NCBI RefSeq assembly: GCF_003601925.1
Contig: NZ_QZWH01000022.1
Location: 1 to 64,000 of the forward strand
Length of the DNA: 64,000 nucleotides
Source: Buttiauxella izardii
GTDB lineage: Bacteria > Pseudomonadota > Gammaproteobacteria > Enterobacterales > Enterobacteriaceae
Direction: 5' to 3'
Position numbers and translations under genes: made by a program. Below, piece by piece: positions 37,492-45,856 of this stretch (positions within the stretch are counted from its first letter, which is position 1; every line of letters begins with the position of its first letter). The notes beneath the pieces were generated by a model. That model did no database searches and was not told where the DNA came from. It saw only the letters and a list, made by a program, of their open reading frames with translations.

Positions 37492-38778
37492 ATGAAACTG
37501 TATAACCTTAAAGATCATAACGAGCAGGTCACTTTTGCCCAGGCGATTGTGCAGGGGTTGGGTAAACAGCAGGGGCTGTTTTTTCCACACGATTTGCCGG
37601 AATTTGAACTGACCGAAATCGACGAAATGTTGAAGATGGATTTCGTTTCCCGCAGCAGCAAGATTTTGTCTGCGTTTATCGGTGATGAGATCCCGCAAGA
37701 ATTACTGGAAGAGCGCGTGCGCGCGGCGTTTGCTTTCCCCGCGCCAGTGAAAAATGTTGAACCAGATATCGGCTGCCTTGAGCTGTTCCACGGCCCGACG
37801 CTGGCGTTTAAAGATTTCGGCGGTCGTTTTATGGCGCAGATGCTGACGCATATCAGTGGCGACAAACCGGTAACGATTCTGACTGCGACATCCGGTGACA
37901 CCGGTGCGGCGGTAGCCCACGCGTTCTACGGACTGAAAAACGTGCGCGTGGTGATTCTGTACCCGCGCGGCAAAATCAGCCCGCTGCAGGAAAAACTGTT
38001 CTGCACACTCGGCGGCAACATTGAAACTGTGGCAATCGACGGCGATTTCGATGCCTGTCAGGCGCTGGTGAAACAAGCGTTTGATGACGAAGAGCTGAAA
38101 GTGGCGCTGGGCTTAAACTCCGCCAACTCCATCAACATTAGCCGTTTGCTGGCGCAGATTTGCTACTACTTTGAAGCGGTGGCACAACTGCCACAAGAAG
38201 CGCGCAATCAGTTGGTGGTCTCGGTGCCAAGCGGCAACTTTGGCGATTTGACTGCCGGTCTGCTGGCAAAATCTCTTGGCTTACCGATTAAGCGTTTTAT
38301 CGCCGCGACCAACGCCAACGACACCGTTCCACGTTTCCTGACCAACGGCGAGTGGGCACCGAAAACCACCGTGGCGACGCTGTCTAACGCGATGGATGTC
38401 AGCCAGCCAAACAACTGGCCGCGCGTGGAAGAGTTGTTCCGCCGTAAGATCTGGCGCTTGACCGATCTCGGTTACGCGACCGTGACGGACGAAACCACTA
38501 AAGCGACCATGAAAGAGTTGAAAGCGGTGGGCTACGTTTCTGAACCTCACGCGGCGATTGCTTACCGCGCGCTGCGTGACCAGCTCCAACCGGGCGAATA
38601 CGGCTTGTTCCTCGGAACGGCGCATCCGGCGAAGTTTAAAGAAAGCGTGGAAGAGATCCTCGGCGAAACGCTGCCGCTTCCTGCTGAGCTTGCGGAACGC
38701 GCTGATTTGCCGCTGCTTTCTCACAATCTGCCAGCCGATTTCGCGGCGCTGCGTGCATTGATGATGGCGAAAGCGTAA
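37492..38778 (+). CDS. thrC: threonine synthase
   Basis: PLP-dependent enzyme that converts O-phosphohomoserine to threonine. It has 428 aa, as in E. coli. The pyridoxal lysine lies in HGPTLAFKDFGGRFM (Lys107). The phosphate-binding SVPSGNFGDLTAGLLA loop is near 244, and TATSGDTGAAVAHAF near 127 binds substrate. Last gene of thrLABC, followed by a terminator. Confidence 0.98.
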   Translation: MKLYNLKDHNEQVTFAQAIVQGLGKQQGLFFPHDLPEFELTEIDEMLKMDFVSRSSKILSAFIGDEIPQELLEERVRAAFAFPAPVKNVEPDIGCLELFHGPTLAFKDFGGRFMAQMLTHISGDKPVTILTATSGDTGAAVAHAFYGLKNVRVVILYPRGKISPLQEKLFCTLGGNIETVAIDGDFDACQALVKQAFDDEELKVALGLNSANSINISRLLAQICYYFEAVAQLPQEARNQLVVSVPSGNFGDLTAGLLAKSLGLPIKRFIAATNANDTVPRFLTNGEWAPKTTVATLSNAMDVSQPNNWPRVEELFRRKIWRLTDLGYATVTDETTKATMKELKAVGYVSEPHAAIAYRALRDQLQPGEYGLFLGTAHPAKFKESVEEILGETLPLPAELAERADLPLLSHNLPADFAALRALMMAKA

Positions 38779-38796
38779 TCGTTGCTACACTTTAAG

Positions 38797-38822
38797 AAAC
38801 CACTCTTCGGAGTGGTTTTTTT
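38797..38822 (+). terminator. thr operon terminator
   Basis: AAACCACTC and GAGTGGTTT form a 9-bp stem with a UUCG loop followed by a T-tract. Confidence 0.93.
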
Positions 38823-38833
38823 ATCACTGAATC

Positions 38834-38872
38834 ATGGAGGAAATGTGCAGGAAACAAGGAGGGAAAATGTAG
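38834..38872 (+). other. possible very short leader ORF upstream of yaaX
   Basis: ATGGAGGAAATGTGC... reads MEEMCRKQGGKM and stops at TAG 38870. Two GGAGG-type sites lie in or before it, the second (AAGGAGGG) directly before its last ATG-TAG. It could be a start-stop regulatory leader, but there is no evidence that it is translated; chance is a real alternative. Confidence 0.2.
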
Positions 38873-38993
38873 GAATTCCCATTAAATGCGGGCGCTTAGA
38901 GATTAGGATTGCGGAGAATAACAACCTTGTGTCATTCGGCCTATTCTCTCTTCAACGACCCATTTGGGGCATGAATGCAGTAAGGAGTTACTT

Positions 38994-39293
38994 ATGTTGA
39001 AACCAATTATTCTCGCGTTATCGATGCTGGTCATCGCTCCGTTAGCTGCGCAAGCTTCAGAAATTACGCTCGTTCCGGCAGTGAAATTGCAGATTGGCGA
39101 TCAGGATAATCACGGCAACTATTGGGATGGCGGTAACTGGCGCGACCATGGCTGGTGGAATGATCACTACGAATGGCGCGATAACAGATGGCATCCGCAC
39201 GATCATCATGATGATCACCATGATAAAGGCAAGGGCAAAGACAAAGACCATCACGATAATGGCAATCACTACGGCCAAAACAAACATCACTAA
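38994..39293 (+). CDS. yaaX: YaaX family (DUF2502) periplasmic protein with His-rich tail
   Basis: Small exported protein of unknown function, 99 aa. Signal peptide is residues 1-22 (IILALSMLVIAPLAAQA). The conserved part is EITLVPAVKLQIGDQDN followed by YWDGGNWRDHGWWNDHYEWRDNRW. The last 33 residues are almost wholly His, Asp, Lys and Gly (HDHHDDHHDKGKGKDKDHHD), suggesting metal binding; the E. coli tail is Pro/His-rich instead. ATG 38994 follows AAGGAG. Confidence 0.85.
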   Translation: MLKPIILALSMLVIAPLAAQASEITLVPAVKLQIGDQDNHGNYWDGGNWRDHGWWNDHYEWRDNRWHPHDHHDDHHDKGKGKDKDHHDNGNHYGQNKHH

Positions 39294-39296
39294 ACG

Positions 39297-39323
39297 AAAA
39301 CGCCAGCATTGCGCTGGCGTTTT
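39297..39323. terminator. bidirectional terminator between yaaX and yaaA
   Basis: AAAACGCCAGC (39297-39307) pairs with GCTGGCGTTTT (39313-39323) and is followed by GTTTT, serving both convergent genes. Confidence 0.92.
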
Positions 39324-39326
39324 GTT

Positions 39327-40100
39327 TTACTGTTCGTGGCGCTTGAACACCAGTTCATGTTTGCCGGATGCGGCTTCATCGAAAAAGTAGCCGTCGGTAT
39401 TAAAACCGGTCAGTTGCTCAGCTTTAGTCAGGCGATTTTCAATGATGTAACGGCTCATCAGCCCACGCGCTTTCTTGGCGTAGAAGCTGATGACTTTAAA
39501 CTTGCCGTTCTTCTCGTCGAGGAAAACGGGCTTAATGATCTCAGCATTAAGTTTTTTCGGTTTGACCGATTTGTAATATTCATCGGAAGCCAGATTCACC
39601 ACGATGTTGTCGCCCTGAGCCGCCAGGGCCTGGTTCAGTTTCTCGGTGATGGTGTCACCCCAGAACTGATACAGATCTTTGCCCTTCGGGTTCTCAAGTT
39701 TAATGCCCATTTCCAGACGATACGGCTGCATCAAATCCAGCGGACGTAACACGCCATACAAGCCAGAAAGCATACGTAAATGCTGCTGCGCGAAATCGAA
39801 ATCCGCATCGCTAAACTCTTCGGCCTGCAAACCGGTATACACATCGCCTTTGAATGCCAGAATCGCCTGACGCGCATTTTGTGGCGTGAAATCCGGCTGC
39901 CATTCATGAAAACGGGTTTCGTTGAGCGACGCCAGTTTGTCGCTGATATGCATCAGCGACGAAATTTGCGGGGCGCTGAGTTTGCGTGCGACAGCAATCA
40001 GCTGCTGTGAATAATCCAGCAGCTCCGGTTGCGTGTAACGATCGGTCGGCAAATCGCTTTGATAATCCAGGGTTTTTGCAGGTGAAATTAGAATTAGCAT
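39327..40100 (-). CDS. yaaA: peroxide stress protein YaaA
   Basis: DUF328/UPF0246 protein that lowers intracellular free iron and protects DNA during hydrogen peroxide stress; OxyR-induced in E. coli. It has 257 aa. Conserved blocks are [13 protein letters not shown] (residues 3-15), FKGDVYTGL, the [25 protein letters not shown] region near 100-124, and [21 protein letters not shown] 40100 gives the family start [10 protein letters not shown]. Confidence 0.95.
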   Translation of the reverse strand: MLILISPAKTLDYQSDLPTDRYTQPELLDYSQQLIAVARKLSAPQISSLMHISDKLASLNETRFHEWQPDFTPQNARQAILAFKGDVYTGLQAEEFSDADFDFAQQHLRMLSGLYGVLRPLDLMQPYRLEMGIKLENPKGKDLYQFWGDTITEKLNQALAAQGDNIVVNLASDEYYKSVKPKKLNAEIIKPVFLDEKNGKFKVISFYAKKARGLMSRYIIENRLTKAEQLTGFNTDGYFFDEAASGKHELVFKRHEQ

Positions 40101-40169
40101 ATTTGTTCCTTGCTCACTTTTACCGCCTACTTTAACAAATTTACCGAAAGTATCTGCCAATGGCTGCGA

Positions 40170-41615
40170 TTAGCGTTTGGTTTCAGGCGGCTTGGGATTG
40201 TCCCAAATACCCGGTGCCAGCTGGCTTTTAATCTCGGGAAAACGGTTTGGGTCGAATACTGGCGTCTCGCCCAGCTTCAGCTGGCGCAGGTAATCCTTAC
40301 TGAGATCGCGTGCAATCGGCGAAAGCAGCAGAATCGCCGTGAGATTCGTCACCGCCATAAACGCCATCGCCGTGTCCGCCATTTGCCAGACCAGCGTCAG
40401 CGGCGAAAGGGTGCCAAACATCACCATCATCAGCGCCAGGCAGCGGAATAAAACCGTCGCAAAGGGGCTTTTTTGCTGCAAAAAGAAAAGATTATTTTCC
40501 GCATACGCATAGTTGGCGACAATCGACGTGAAGGCAAAAAGCATCACGATAAACGCGATAAAGCCGGTTCCCCACGAGCCAACCATGCTGCTCAGCGCTT
40601 GCTGTACCAGCGTAATGCCATTCATGCTGGGATTGGCGGTATCGAGAATCCCAGAAAACAGAATGATGCCAGCGGTGGCAGTGCAAATAATAATGGTGTC
40701 GATCAGTACGCCGAACATCTGCACCAACCCTTGCGACGCAGGGTGTGGAGGCCATGCCGCTGCAGCCGCCGCCGCGTTCGGTGAAGATCCCATACCCGCT
40801 TCGTTGGAGAACATGCCGCGCTGAAAACCGGTGGTAATCGCCTGGCTGATGGTGAACCCTATTGCGCCTGATGCCGCTTCTTGCCAGCCAAATGCACTTT
40901 TGAACACCAGCGAAACCACTTCTGGCAATCGCTCGATGTTCATTGCCATCACCACCAGGCTCATCAACACCCAGATAAACGCCATAAATGGCACCAGCCA
41001 TTGCGCAATACGCGCGGTGCCGCGCATGCCGCCCCAGATAACGCCCGCCGTTAAAACGACTAGCCCGATGCCAATCCAGGTTTTAGGGATGCCAAAAGCA
41101 TGGTTTACCGCGTTGGCGATAGAATTGGCCTGTACTGCGTTGAAAATCAAACCGAAAGCGATCATCAGGAAAATGGAGAACATCACGCCCATCCAGCGCA
41201 TTCCCAGCCCGCGCTCCATGTACCAGGCCGGGCCGCCGCGATAATTACCTTCATCGTCGCGCGTTTTATAAAGCTGGGCGAGGGTGCATTCGGCAAAGGA
41301 TGTCGCCATGCCAAGCATCGCCACGACCCACATCCAAAAAATCGCGCCGGGGCCGCCGAGTGTCAGGGCGAGTGCGACGCCGGAAAGATTACCGCTGCCG
41401 ACACGAGCGGCAAGGCTAGTACACAGCGCCTGAAATGAGGAAAGTCCGGAAGAATCGCCGCTTTTGTTCGACAAAATGATGCTGCGAATTTGGGTCAGGT
41501 AGCGGAATTGCACAAAGCCGCAGCGCCAGGTGAACCACAGGCCCGCGCCGACTAATAAATAAATGAGGACGGAGCCCCAAAGTATCTCATTGATAAACAG
41601 AAAAAAATCTGCCAT
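40170..41615 (-). CDS. yaaJ: alanine/glycine:cation symporter family protein YaaJ
   Basis: AGCS-family inner-membrane transporter, predicted to import alanine or glycine with sodium or protons. It has 481 aa and about 11 helices. Diagnostic segments are SSFQALCTSLAARVGSGNLSGVALA (near 60-84), FAECTLAQLYK, and the AGCS signature GFQRGMFSNEAGMGSSPNAAAAA near 280. The second of two ATGs (41615) is chosen because the GAGGG site is only one base from the first. It is 69 bp upstream of yaaA on the same strand. Confidence 0.94.
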   Translation of the reverse strand: MADFFLFINEILWGSVLIYLLVGAGLWFTWRCGFVQFRYLTQIRSIILSNKSGDSSGLSSFQALCTSLAARVGSGNLSGVALALTLGGPGAIFWMWVVAMLGMATSFAECTLAQLYKTRDDEGNYRGGPAWYMERGLGMRWMGVMFSIFLMIAFGLIFNAVQANSIANAVNHAFGIPKTWIGIGLVVLTAGVIWGGMRGTARIAQWLVPFMAFIWVLMSLVVMAMNIERLPEVVSLVFKSAFGWQEAASGAIGFTISQAITTGFQRGMFSNEAGMGSSPNAAAAAAAWPPHPASQGLVQMFGVLIDTIIICTATAGIILFSGILDTANPSMNGITLVQQALSSMVGSWGTGFIAFIVMLFAFTSIVANYAYAENNLFFLQQKSPFATVLFRCLALMMVMFGTLSPLTLVWQMADTAMAFMAVTNLTAILLLSPIARDLSKDYLRQLKLGETPVFDPNRFPEIKSQLAPGIWDNPKPPETKR

Positions 41616-41829
41616 TAACATCCCTCGTTTGCATGCAGTACGTGCACAGCTAATGCGCAGCTTGCGCGCATGCTCCTTTAGATTGCAGGCGAATAATACA
41701 TAGAATATATCAGTTTCGCGTTCAGTTATTACCGATGTATCACTGCGGTTGCACCTGAATTGCGTCGTGATATCATCAAGCCAGACCGGTTACATCCCCC
41801 TAACAAGTTCTACCAAACGAGAAACTATC

Positions 41830-42783
41830 ATGACGGATAAATTGACCTCCCTGCGTCAGCTAACCACAGTTGTTGCGGACACCGGGGATATTGCGGCAAT
41901 GAAGCTGTATCAACCGCAAGATGCGACCACCAACCCATCTCTGATTCTGAACGCTGCGCAAATTCCTGAATACCGCAAACTGATTGATGATGCGATTGCC
42001 TGGGCGCGTGAGCAGAGCAGCGACCATGCACAACAAGTTGTGGATGCGACTGACAAGTTGGCGGTGAATATTGGTCTGGAAATCCTGAAACTGATCCCAG
42101 GTCGTATCTCTACTGAAGTGGATGCGCGTCTGTCTTATGACACCGATGCCAGCATCACTAAAGCAAAACGTCTGATCAAAATGTATAACGATGCGGGCAT
42201 CAGCAATGACCGTATCCTGATCAAACTGGCTTCTACCTGGCAGGGCATTCGTGCTGCTGAGCAGTTAGAGCAAGAAGGCATCAACTGTAACCTGACTCTG
42301 CTGTTCTCCTTCGCTCAGGCTCGTGCTTGTGCAGAAGCGGGCGTGTTCCTGATTTCTCCATTCGTAGGCCGTATCCTCGACTGGTACAAAGCCAATACTG
42401 ATAAGAAAGAGTACGCACCGCAGGAAGATCCAGGTGTGGTTTCTGTTTCTGAAATCTACCAGTACTACAAGCAACACGGCTATGAAACCGTGGTGATGGG
42501 CGCAAGCTTCCGTAACCTGGGCGAAATCATCGAACTGGCTGGTTGTGACCGTCTGACTATCGCTCCTGCGCTGCTCAAAGAGCTGGCAGAAAGCGAAGGC
42601 GCTGTTGAGCGTAAACTGTCTTACACCGGCGAAGTGAAAGCGCGTCCAGAGCGTATGACTGAATCCCAGTTCCTGTGGAGCCACAACCAGGATCCAATGG
42701 CCGTTGATAAACTGGCGGATGGCATCCGTAAGTTTGCAATCGACCAGGAAAAACTGGAAAAAATGATCGGCGACCTGCTGTAA
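41830..42783 (+). CDS. talB: transaldolase B
   Basis: Non-oxidative pentose phosphate enzyme transferring a dihydroxyacetone unit between sugar phosphates. It has 317 aa, the E. coli length. Schiff-base Lys132 lies in [21 protein letters not shown] near 31-40 carries the second transaldolase signature, and catalytic Asp17 lies in VVADTGD. ATG 41830 gives the known start [10 protein letters not shown]. Followed by a terminator. Confidence 0.98.
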   Translation: MTDKLTSLRQLTTVVADTGDIAAMKLYQPQDATTNPSLILNAAQIPEYRKLIDDAIAWAREQSSDHAQQVVDATDKLAVNIGLEILKLIPGRISTEVDARLSYDTDASITKAKRLIKMYNDAGISNDRILIKLASTWQGIRAAEQLEQEGINCNLTLLFSFAQARACAEAGVFLISPFVGRILDWYKANTDKKEYAPQEDPGVVSVSEIYQYYKQHGYETVVMGASFRNLGEIIELAGCDRLTIAPALLKELAESEGAVERKLSYTGEVKARPERMTESQFLWSHNQDPMAVDKLADGIRKFAIDQEKLEKMIGDLL

Positions 42784-42792
42784 TCATTTATT

Positions 42793-42825
42793 AGCGTGGC
42801 CGGAGCTTTCCGGTCGCGCTTTTTA
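42793..42825 (+). terminator. talB terminator
   Basis: AGCGTGGCCGG (42793-42803) pairs with CCGGTCGCGCT (42810-42820), with two G-U pairs, followed by TTTTT. Confidence 0.9.
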
Positions 42826-42895
42826 GTGTTTCACCCTGTCTGCAACGCCTTTCGCCGTGTATCATTCCGTAAAGTTTTGACTGTCCAGGAATGAT

Positions 42896-43483
42896 ATGAA
42901 TACCTTACGCATTGGCTTAGTTTCCATCTCTGACCGCGCTTCAAGCGGTGTCTATCAAGATAAAGGCATTCCGGCGCTGGTTGACTGGCTGGAGAAAACC
43001 TTAACCACTCCTTTTCAGATTGAAACGCGCTTAATCCCTGACGAGCAGCCGCTGATTGAACAAGCGCTGTGCGAGCTGGTGGATGAAATGGCGTGTCATC
43101 TGGTTTTGACTACCGGCGGCACTGGCCCGGCGCGACGTGATGTGACACCTGATGCAACACTGGCGATTGCCGATCGCGTAATGCCTGGTTTTGGCGAGCA
43201 AATGCGCCAGATAAGCCTGCAGTTTGTGCCGACGGCGATTCTTTCCCGCCAGGTGGGCGTTATCCGCAAGCAGGCGCTAATCCTGAATTTGCCGGGGCAG
43301 CCGAAATCCATTCAGGAAACGCTTGAAGGCGTGAAAGATGCGGATGGCAAAGTGGTGGTGCCAGGTATTTTTGCAAGTGTACCGTATTGTATACAGTTGC
43401 TTGATGGCCCTTATATCGAAACTGATAGCACTGTAGTAGCAGCTTTTCGCCCCAAGAGTGCGATTCGCGATATAAACGCCTAA
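42896..43483 (+). CDS. mog: molybdopterin adenylyltransferase Mog
   Basis: Adenylates molybdopterin before MoeA inserts molybdate, in molybdenum cofactor synthesis. It has 195 aa, as in E. coli. Active-site features are DRASSGVYQDKG (near 13-24) with an acidic residue contacting molybdopterin, TTGGTGPARRDVTPD near 71-85, and LPGQPKSIQE near 139. It lies downstream of talB with its own short upstream region. Confidence 0.97.
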   Translation: MNTLRIGLVSISDRASSGVYQDKGIPALVDWLEKTLTTPFQIETRLIPDEQPLIEQALCELVDEMACHLVLTTGGTGPARRDVTPDATLAIADRVMPGFGEQMRQISLQFVPTAILSRQVGVIRKQALILNLPGQPKSIQETLEGVKDADGKVVVPGIFASVPYCIQLLDGPYIETDSTVVAAFRPKSAIRDINA

Positions 43484-43608
43484 AGATAGATTGTTTGTGA
43501 CATAAGATGTAGTGACTCTGGTATGTGAATGAGGGTTGGTTATAGTAAGTTTTGCTTTACAGCAAAATGGAAACTAAAAACCACACTCTATTGAATACGC
43601 AGGTTCTT

Positions 43609-44934
43609 ATGTCACAACAATTAAATTCTACACAACGCACAAGACCTCTGAATCGTCAGGATTACAAAACCCTGACCCTCGCCGCTCTGGGTGGCGCGCT
43701 CGAATTTTACGACTTCATCATCTTCGTGTTCTTCGCCACCGTCGTCGGCGCACTCTTTTTCCCTGCGGATATTCCCGAATGGCTACGCCAGCTACAAACC
43801 TTCGGCATCTTTGCGGCGGGTTATCTGGCGCGTCCGCTGGGCGGCATTATCATGGCGCACTTCGGCGATTTGGTTGGGCGCAAGAAAATGTTCACCCTGA
43901 GCATTTTGCTAATGGCGTTGCCGACGCTGGCAATTGGTATGTTGCCGACTTACGAAACGTTGGGTATCGCAGCCCCCGTATTACTCCTTTTGATGCGCGT
44001 GCTTCAGGGCGCGGCAATCGGTGGGGAAGTGCCCGGCGCGTGGGTGTTCGTGGCGGAACATGTTCCTTATAAACGTATTGGCATCGCGTGCGGCACGTTA
44101 ACGGCGGGCTTAACCGCGGGTATTTTGCTGGGTTCCGTGGTCGCCACCATTATCAATACTTCAATGACGCAAGAAGCGATTCACAACGGCGGCTGGCGTA
44201 TTCCGTTCTTCCTCGGCGGTATTTTCGGCCTGGTGGCGATGTATCTGCGCCGTTGGCTGCAAGAGACGCCAATTTTTATTGAGATGCAGCAACGCAAAGC
44301 ACTCGCCGAAGAGATGCCGTTGAAATCTGTGGTCGTGAACCATAAAAAAGCCGTGGTGGTTTCCATGCTGCTGACGTGGTTGCTGTCGGCGGGAATTGTG
44401 GTGGTGATTTTGATGGCACCAACCTGGCTGCAAAAACAGTTGGGCTTCGCGCCAGCTTTGACGCTTCAGGCAAACAGTATCGCCATCGTTATGCTGTGCA
44501 TTGGCTGTATTGTGGCGGGGTTGGTCATCGACCGTATTGGTGCCAGTAAAACCTTTATTGTCGGCAGCTTGATGCTGGCGGTCTGTAGCTGGATGTTCTA
44601 TCACCTGACGGCCAGCCATCCTGAATATCTGTTCTTCTTATATGGTCTGGTCGGTTTAAGCGTTGGCGTGGTGGGCGCGGTGCCGTATGTGATGGTCAGA
44701 GCGTTCCCGGCGGAAGTGCGGTTTACCGGCATCTCGTTCTCTTACAATATGTCGTACGCTATTTTCGGTGGCCTGACGCCGATATTTGTGACGATGTTAT
44801 CGGCAATATCACCGATGGGGCCGGCGTGGTATGTGCTGGCGTTAGCGATGGTGGGTTTAGGGCTGGGGATTTGGTTGCGAAACGACTTAACGCCGGAAAG
44901 TAAAATGGTTGAAAGGCCGTTGCAACACTCATAA
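43609..44934 (+). CDS. MFS transporter, metabolite:H+ symporter (MHS) family
   Basis: A 12-helix major facilitator of 441 aa. MHS features: LGGALEFYDFIIFVFFATVV in helix 1, HFGDLVGRKKMF between helices 2 and 3, and a helix-4 region RVLQGAAIGGEVPGAWVFVAEH. The family (ShiA, YhjE, ProP, citrate and dicarboxylate carriers) imports organic acids or osmolytes with protons; the substrate here is unknown. ATG 43609 is preferred to upstream starts because residues after it fit the family. It is absent from this spot in E. coli and converges on satP. Confidence 0.85.
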   Translation: MSQQLNSTQRTRPLNRQDYKTLTLAALGGALEFYDFIIFVFFATVVGALFFPADIPEWLRQLQTFGIFAAGYLARPLGGIIMAHFGDLVGRKKMFTLSILLMALPTLAIGMLPTYETLGIAAPVLLLLMRVLQGAAIGGEVPGAWVFVAEHVPYKRIGIACGTLTAGLTAGILLGSVVATIINTSMTQEAIHNGGWRIPFFLGGIFGLVAMYLRRWLQETPIFIEMQQRKALAEEMPLKSVVVNHKKAVVVSMLLTWLLSAGIVVVILMAPTWLQKQLGFAPALTLQANSIAIVMLCIGCIVAGLVIDRIGASKTFIVGSLMLAVCSWMFYHLTASHPEYLFFLYGLVGLSVGVVGAVPYVMVRAFPAEVRFTGISFSYNMSYAIFGGLTPIFVTMLSAISPMGPAWYVLALAMVGLGLGIWLRNDLTPESKMVERPLQHS

Positions 44935-44938
44935 AAAA

Positions 44939-44964
44939 ACGCGGAGCCAGGCTCCGCGTTTTTG
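44939..44964. terminator. bidirectional terminator between MHS gene and satP
   Basis: ACGCGGAGC (44939-44947) pairs with GCTCCGCGT (44951-44959), preceded by an A-run and followed by a T-run. Confidence 0.92.
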
Positions 44965-44989
44965 TTTCTATCTACAGTGACTGCGGGAA

Positions 44990-45559
44990 TTAGTGTTTTT
45001 CACCAATCGGCAGCACGGTACGGCCAAACTGCTCGTTGATCACTTCGCCCATTGCCAGGTAAATGGCGCTTGCGCCACAAACCAGACCAATCCAGCCCGC
45101 GATGCGAACGATGCCTTCGTTGTCAGCCAGGTGGCCGATAGCCAGCAGGGCAAACAGTACGGTCAGGCTTGCAAACACGAACTGCAGCATACGTGGCGCA
45201 GAAGCCAGGGTGCCGAAGAACATGAACAGTGTGAAGACGCCCCACAGACCGAGATACGCGCCGAGGAAGTGTGCGTTTGCTGCATCTGCAAGACCCATCT
45301 TAGGCATGATCAGAATGGCGACAAGAGTCAGCCAGAAAGAGCCATAAGAAGTGAATGCTGTCAGGCCGAAAGTATTACCTTTCTTAAATTCCAACAGGCC
45401 GGCAAAAATTTGTGCGATACCACCGTAGAAAATGCCCATTGCAAGGATGTTGACATCAAAAGGGAAGATGCCGGTGTTATGCAAGTTGAGCAGAATGGTG
45501 GTCATGCCGAAGCCCATCAAGCCCAGGGGAGCTGGATTAGCCAACTTAGTGTTGCCCAT
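44990..45559 (-). CDS. satP: succinate-acetate/proton symporter SatP
   Basis: Six-helix AceTr (GPR1/FUN34/YaaH) family carrier for acetate and succinate. It has 189 aa. The family signature NPAPLGLMGFGMTTILLNLHN is at residues 8-28, and the pore-lining FKKGNTFGLTAFTSYGSFW segment near 58-76. ATG 45559 gives the start MGNTKLANPAP; an in-frame start 15 codons upstream is rejected. Divergent from dnaK across about 300 bp. Confidence 0.96.
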   Translation of the reverse strand: MGNTKLANPAPLGLMGFGMTTILLNLHNTGIFPFDVNILAMGIFYGGIAQIFAGLLEFKKGNTFGLTAFTSYGSFWLTLVAILIMPKMGLADAANAHFLGAYLGLWGVFTLFMFFGTLASAPRMLQFVFASLTVLFALLAIGHLADNEGIVRIAGWIGLVCGASAIYLAMGEVINEQFGRTVLPIGEKH

Positions 45560-45706
45560 AGTTCCTCTAAAATTCGTCTGAAAATGAATATATGTAGTCG
45601 CCACACAACTGCGAAAGGGCAGCGGGGCGCGGCATCATAATCAGGTGAGGGGTTCGAGTCTATGATCTAAACAGGTGTGAAGATGAAAATTTTTTTTGCC
45701 TTGCCC

Positions 45707-45734
45707 CTTGATGACGAGCCGAGCGACCCCATCT
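45707..45734 (+). promoter_or_regulatory. sigma32 heat-shock promoter P1 of dnaK
   Basis: CTTGATG (45707-45713), a 13-bp spacer and CCCCATCT (45727-45734) match the RpoH consensus CTTGAAA-N13-CCCCATNT. Expected start is about 110 bp upstream of dnaK. Confidence 0.88.
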
Positions 45735-45782
45735 TGTATGCAACCGCAGTTGTTGAGCCTGTAAAAAATCGTGTTTGGGCAG

Positions 45783-45809
45783 TTGAAAGACTCTTGTTTG
45801 CCCGCATAA
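45783..45809 (+). promoter_or_regulatory. sigma32 heat-shock promoter P2 of dnaK
   Basis: TTGAAA (45783-45788) and CCCGCATAA (45801-45809), 12 bp apart, resemble the E. coli dnaK P2 in sequence and place. Confidence 0.75.
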
Positions 45810-45856
45810 CAGGTTCACGACCATATGACGAACAAATTTTAAGTGGAGACGTTTAG

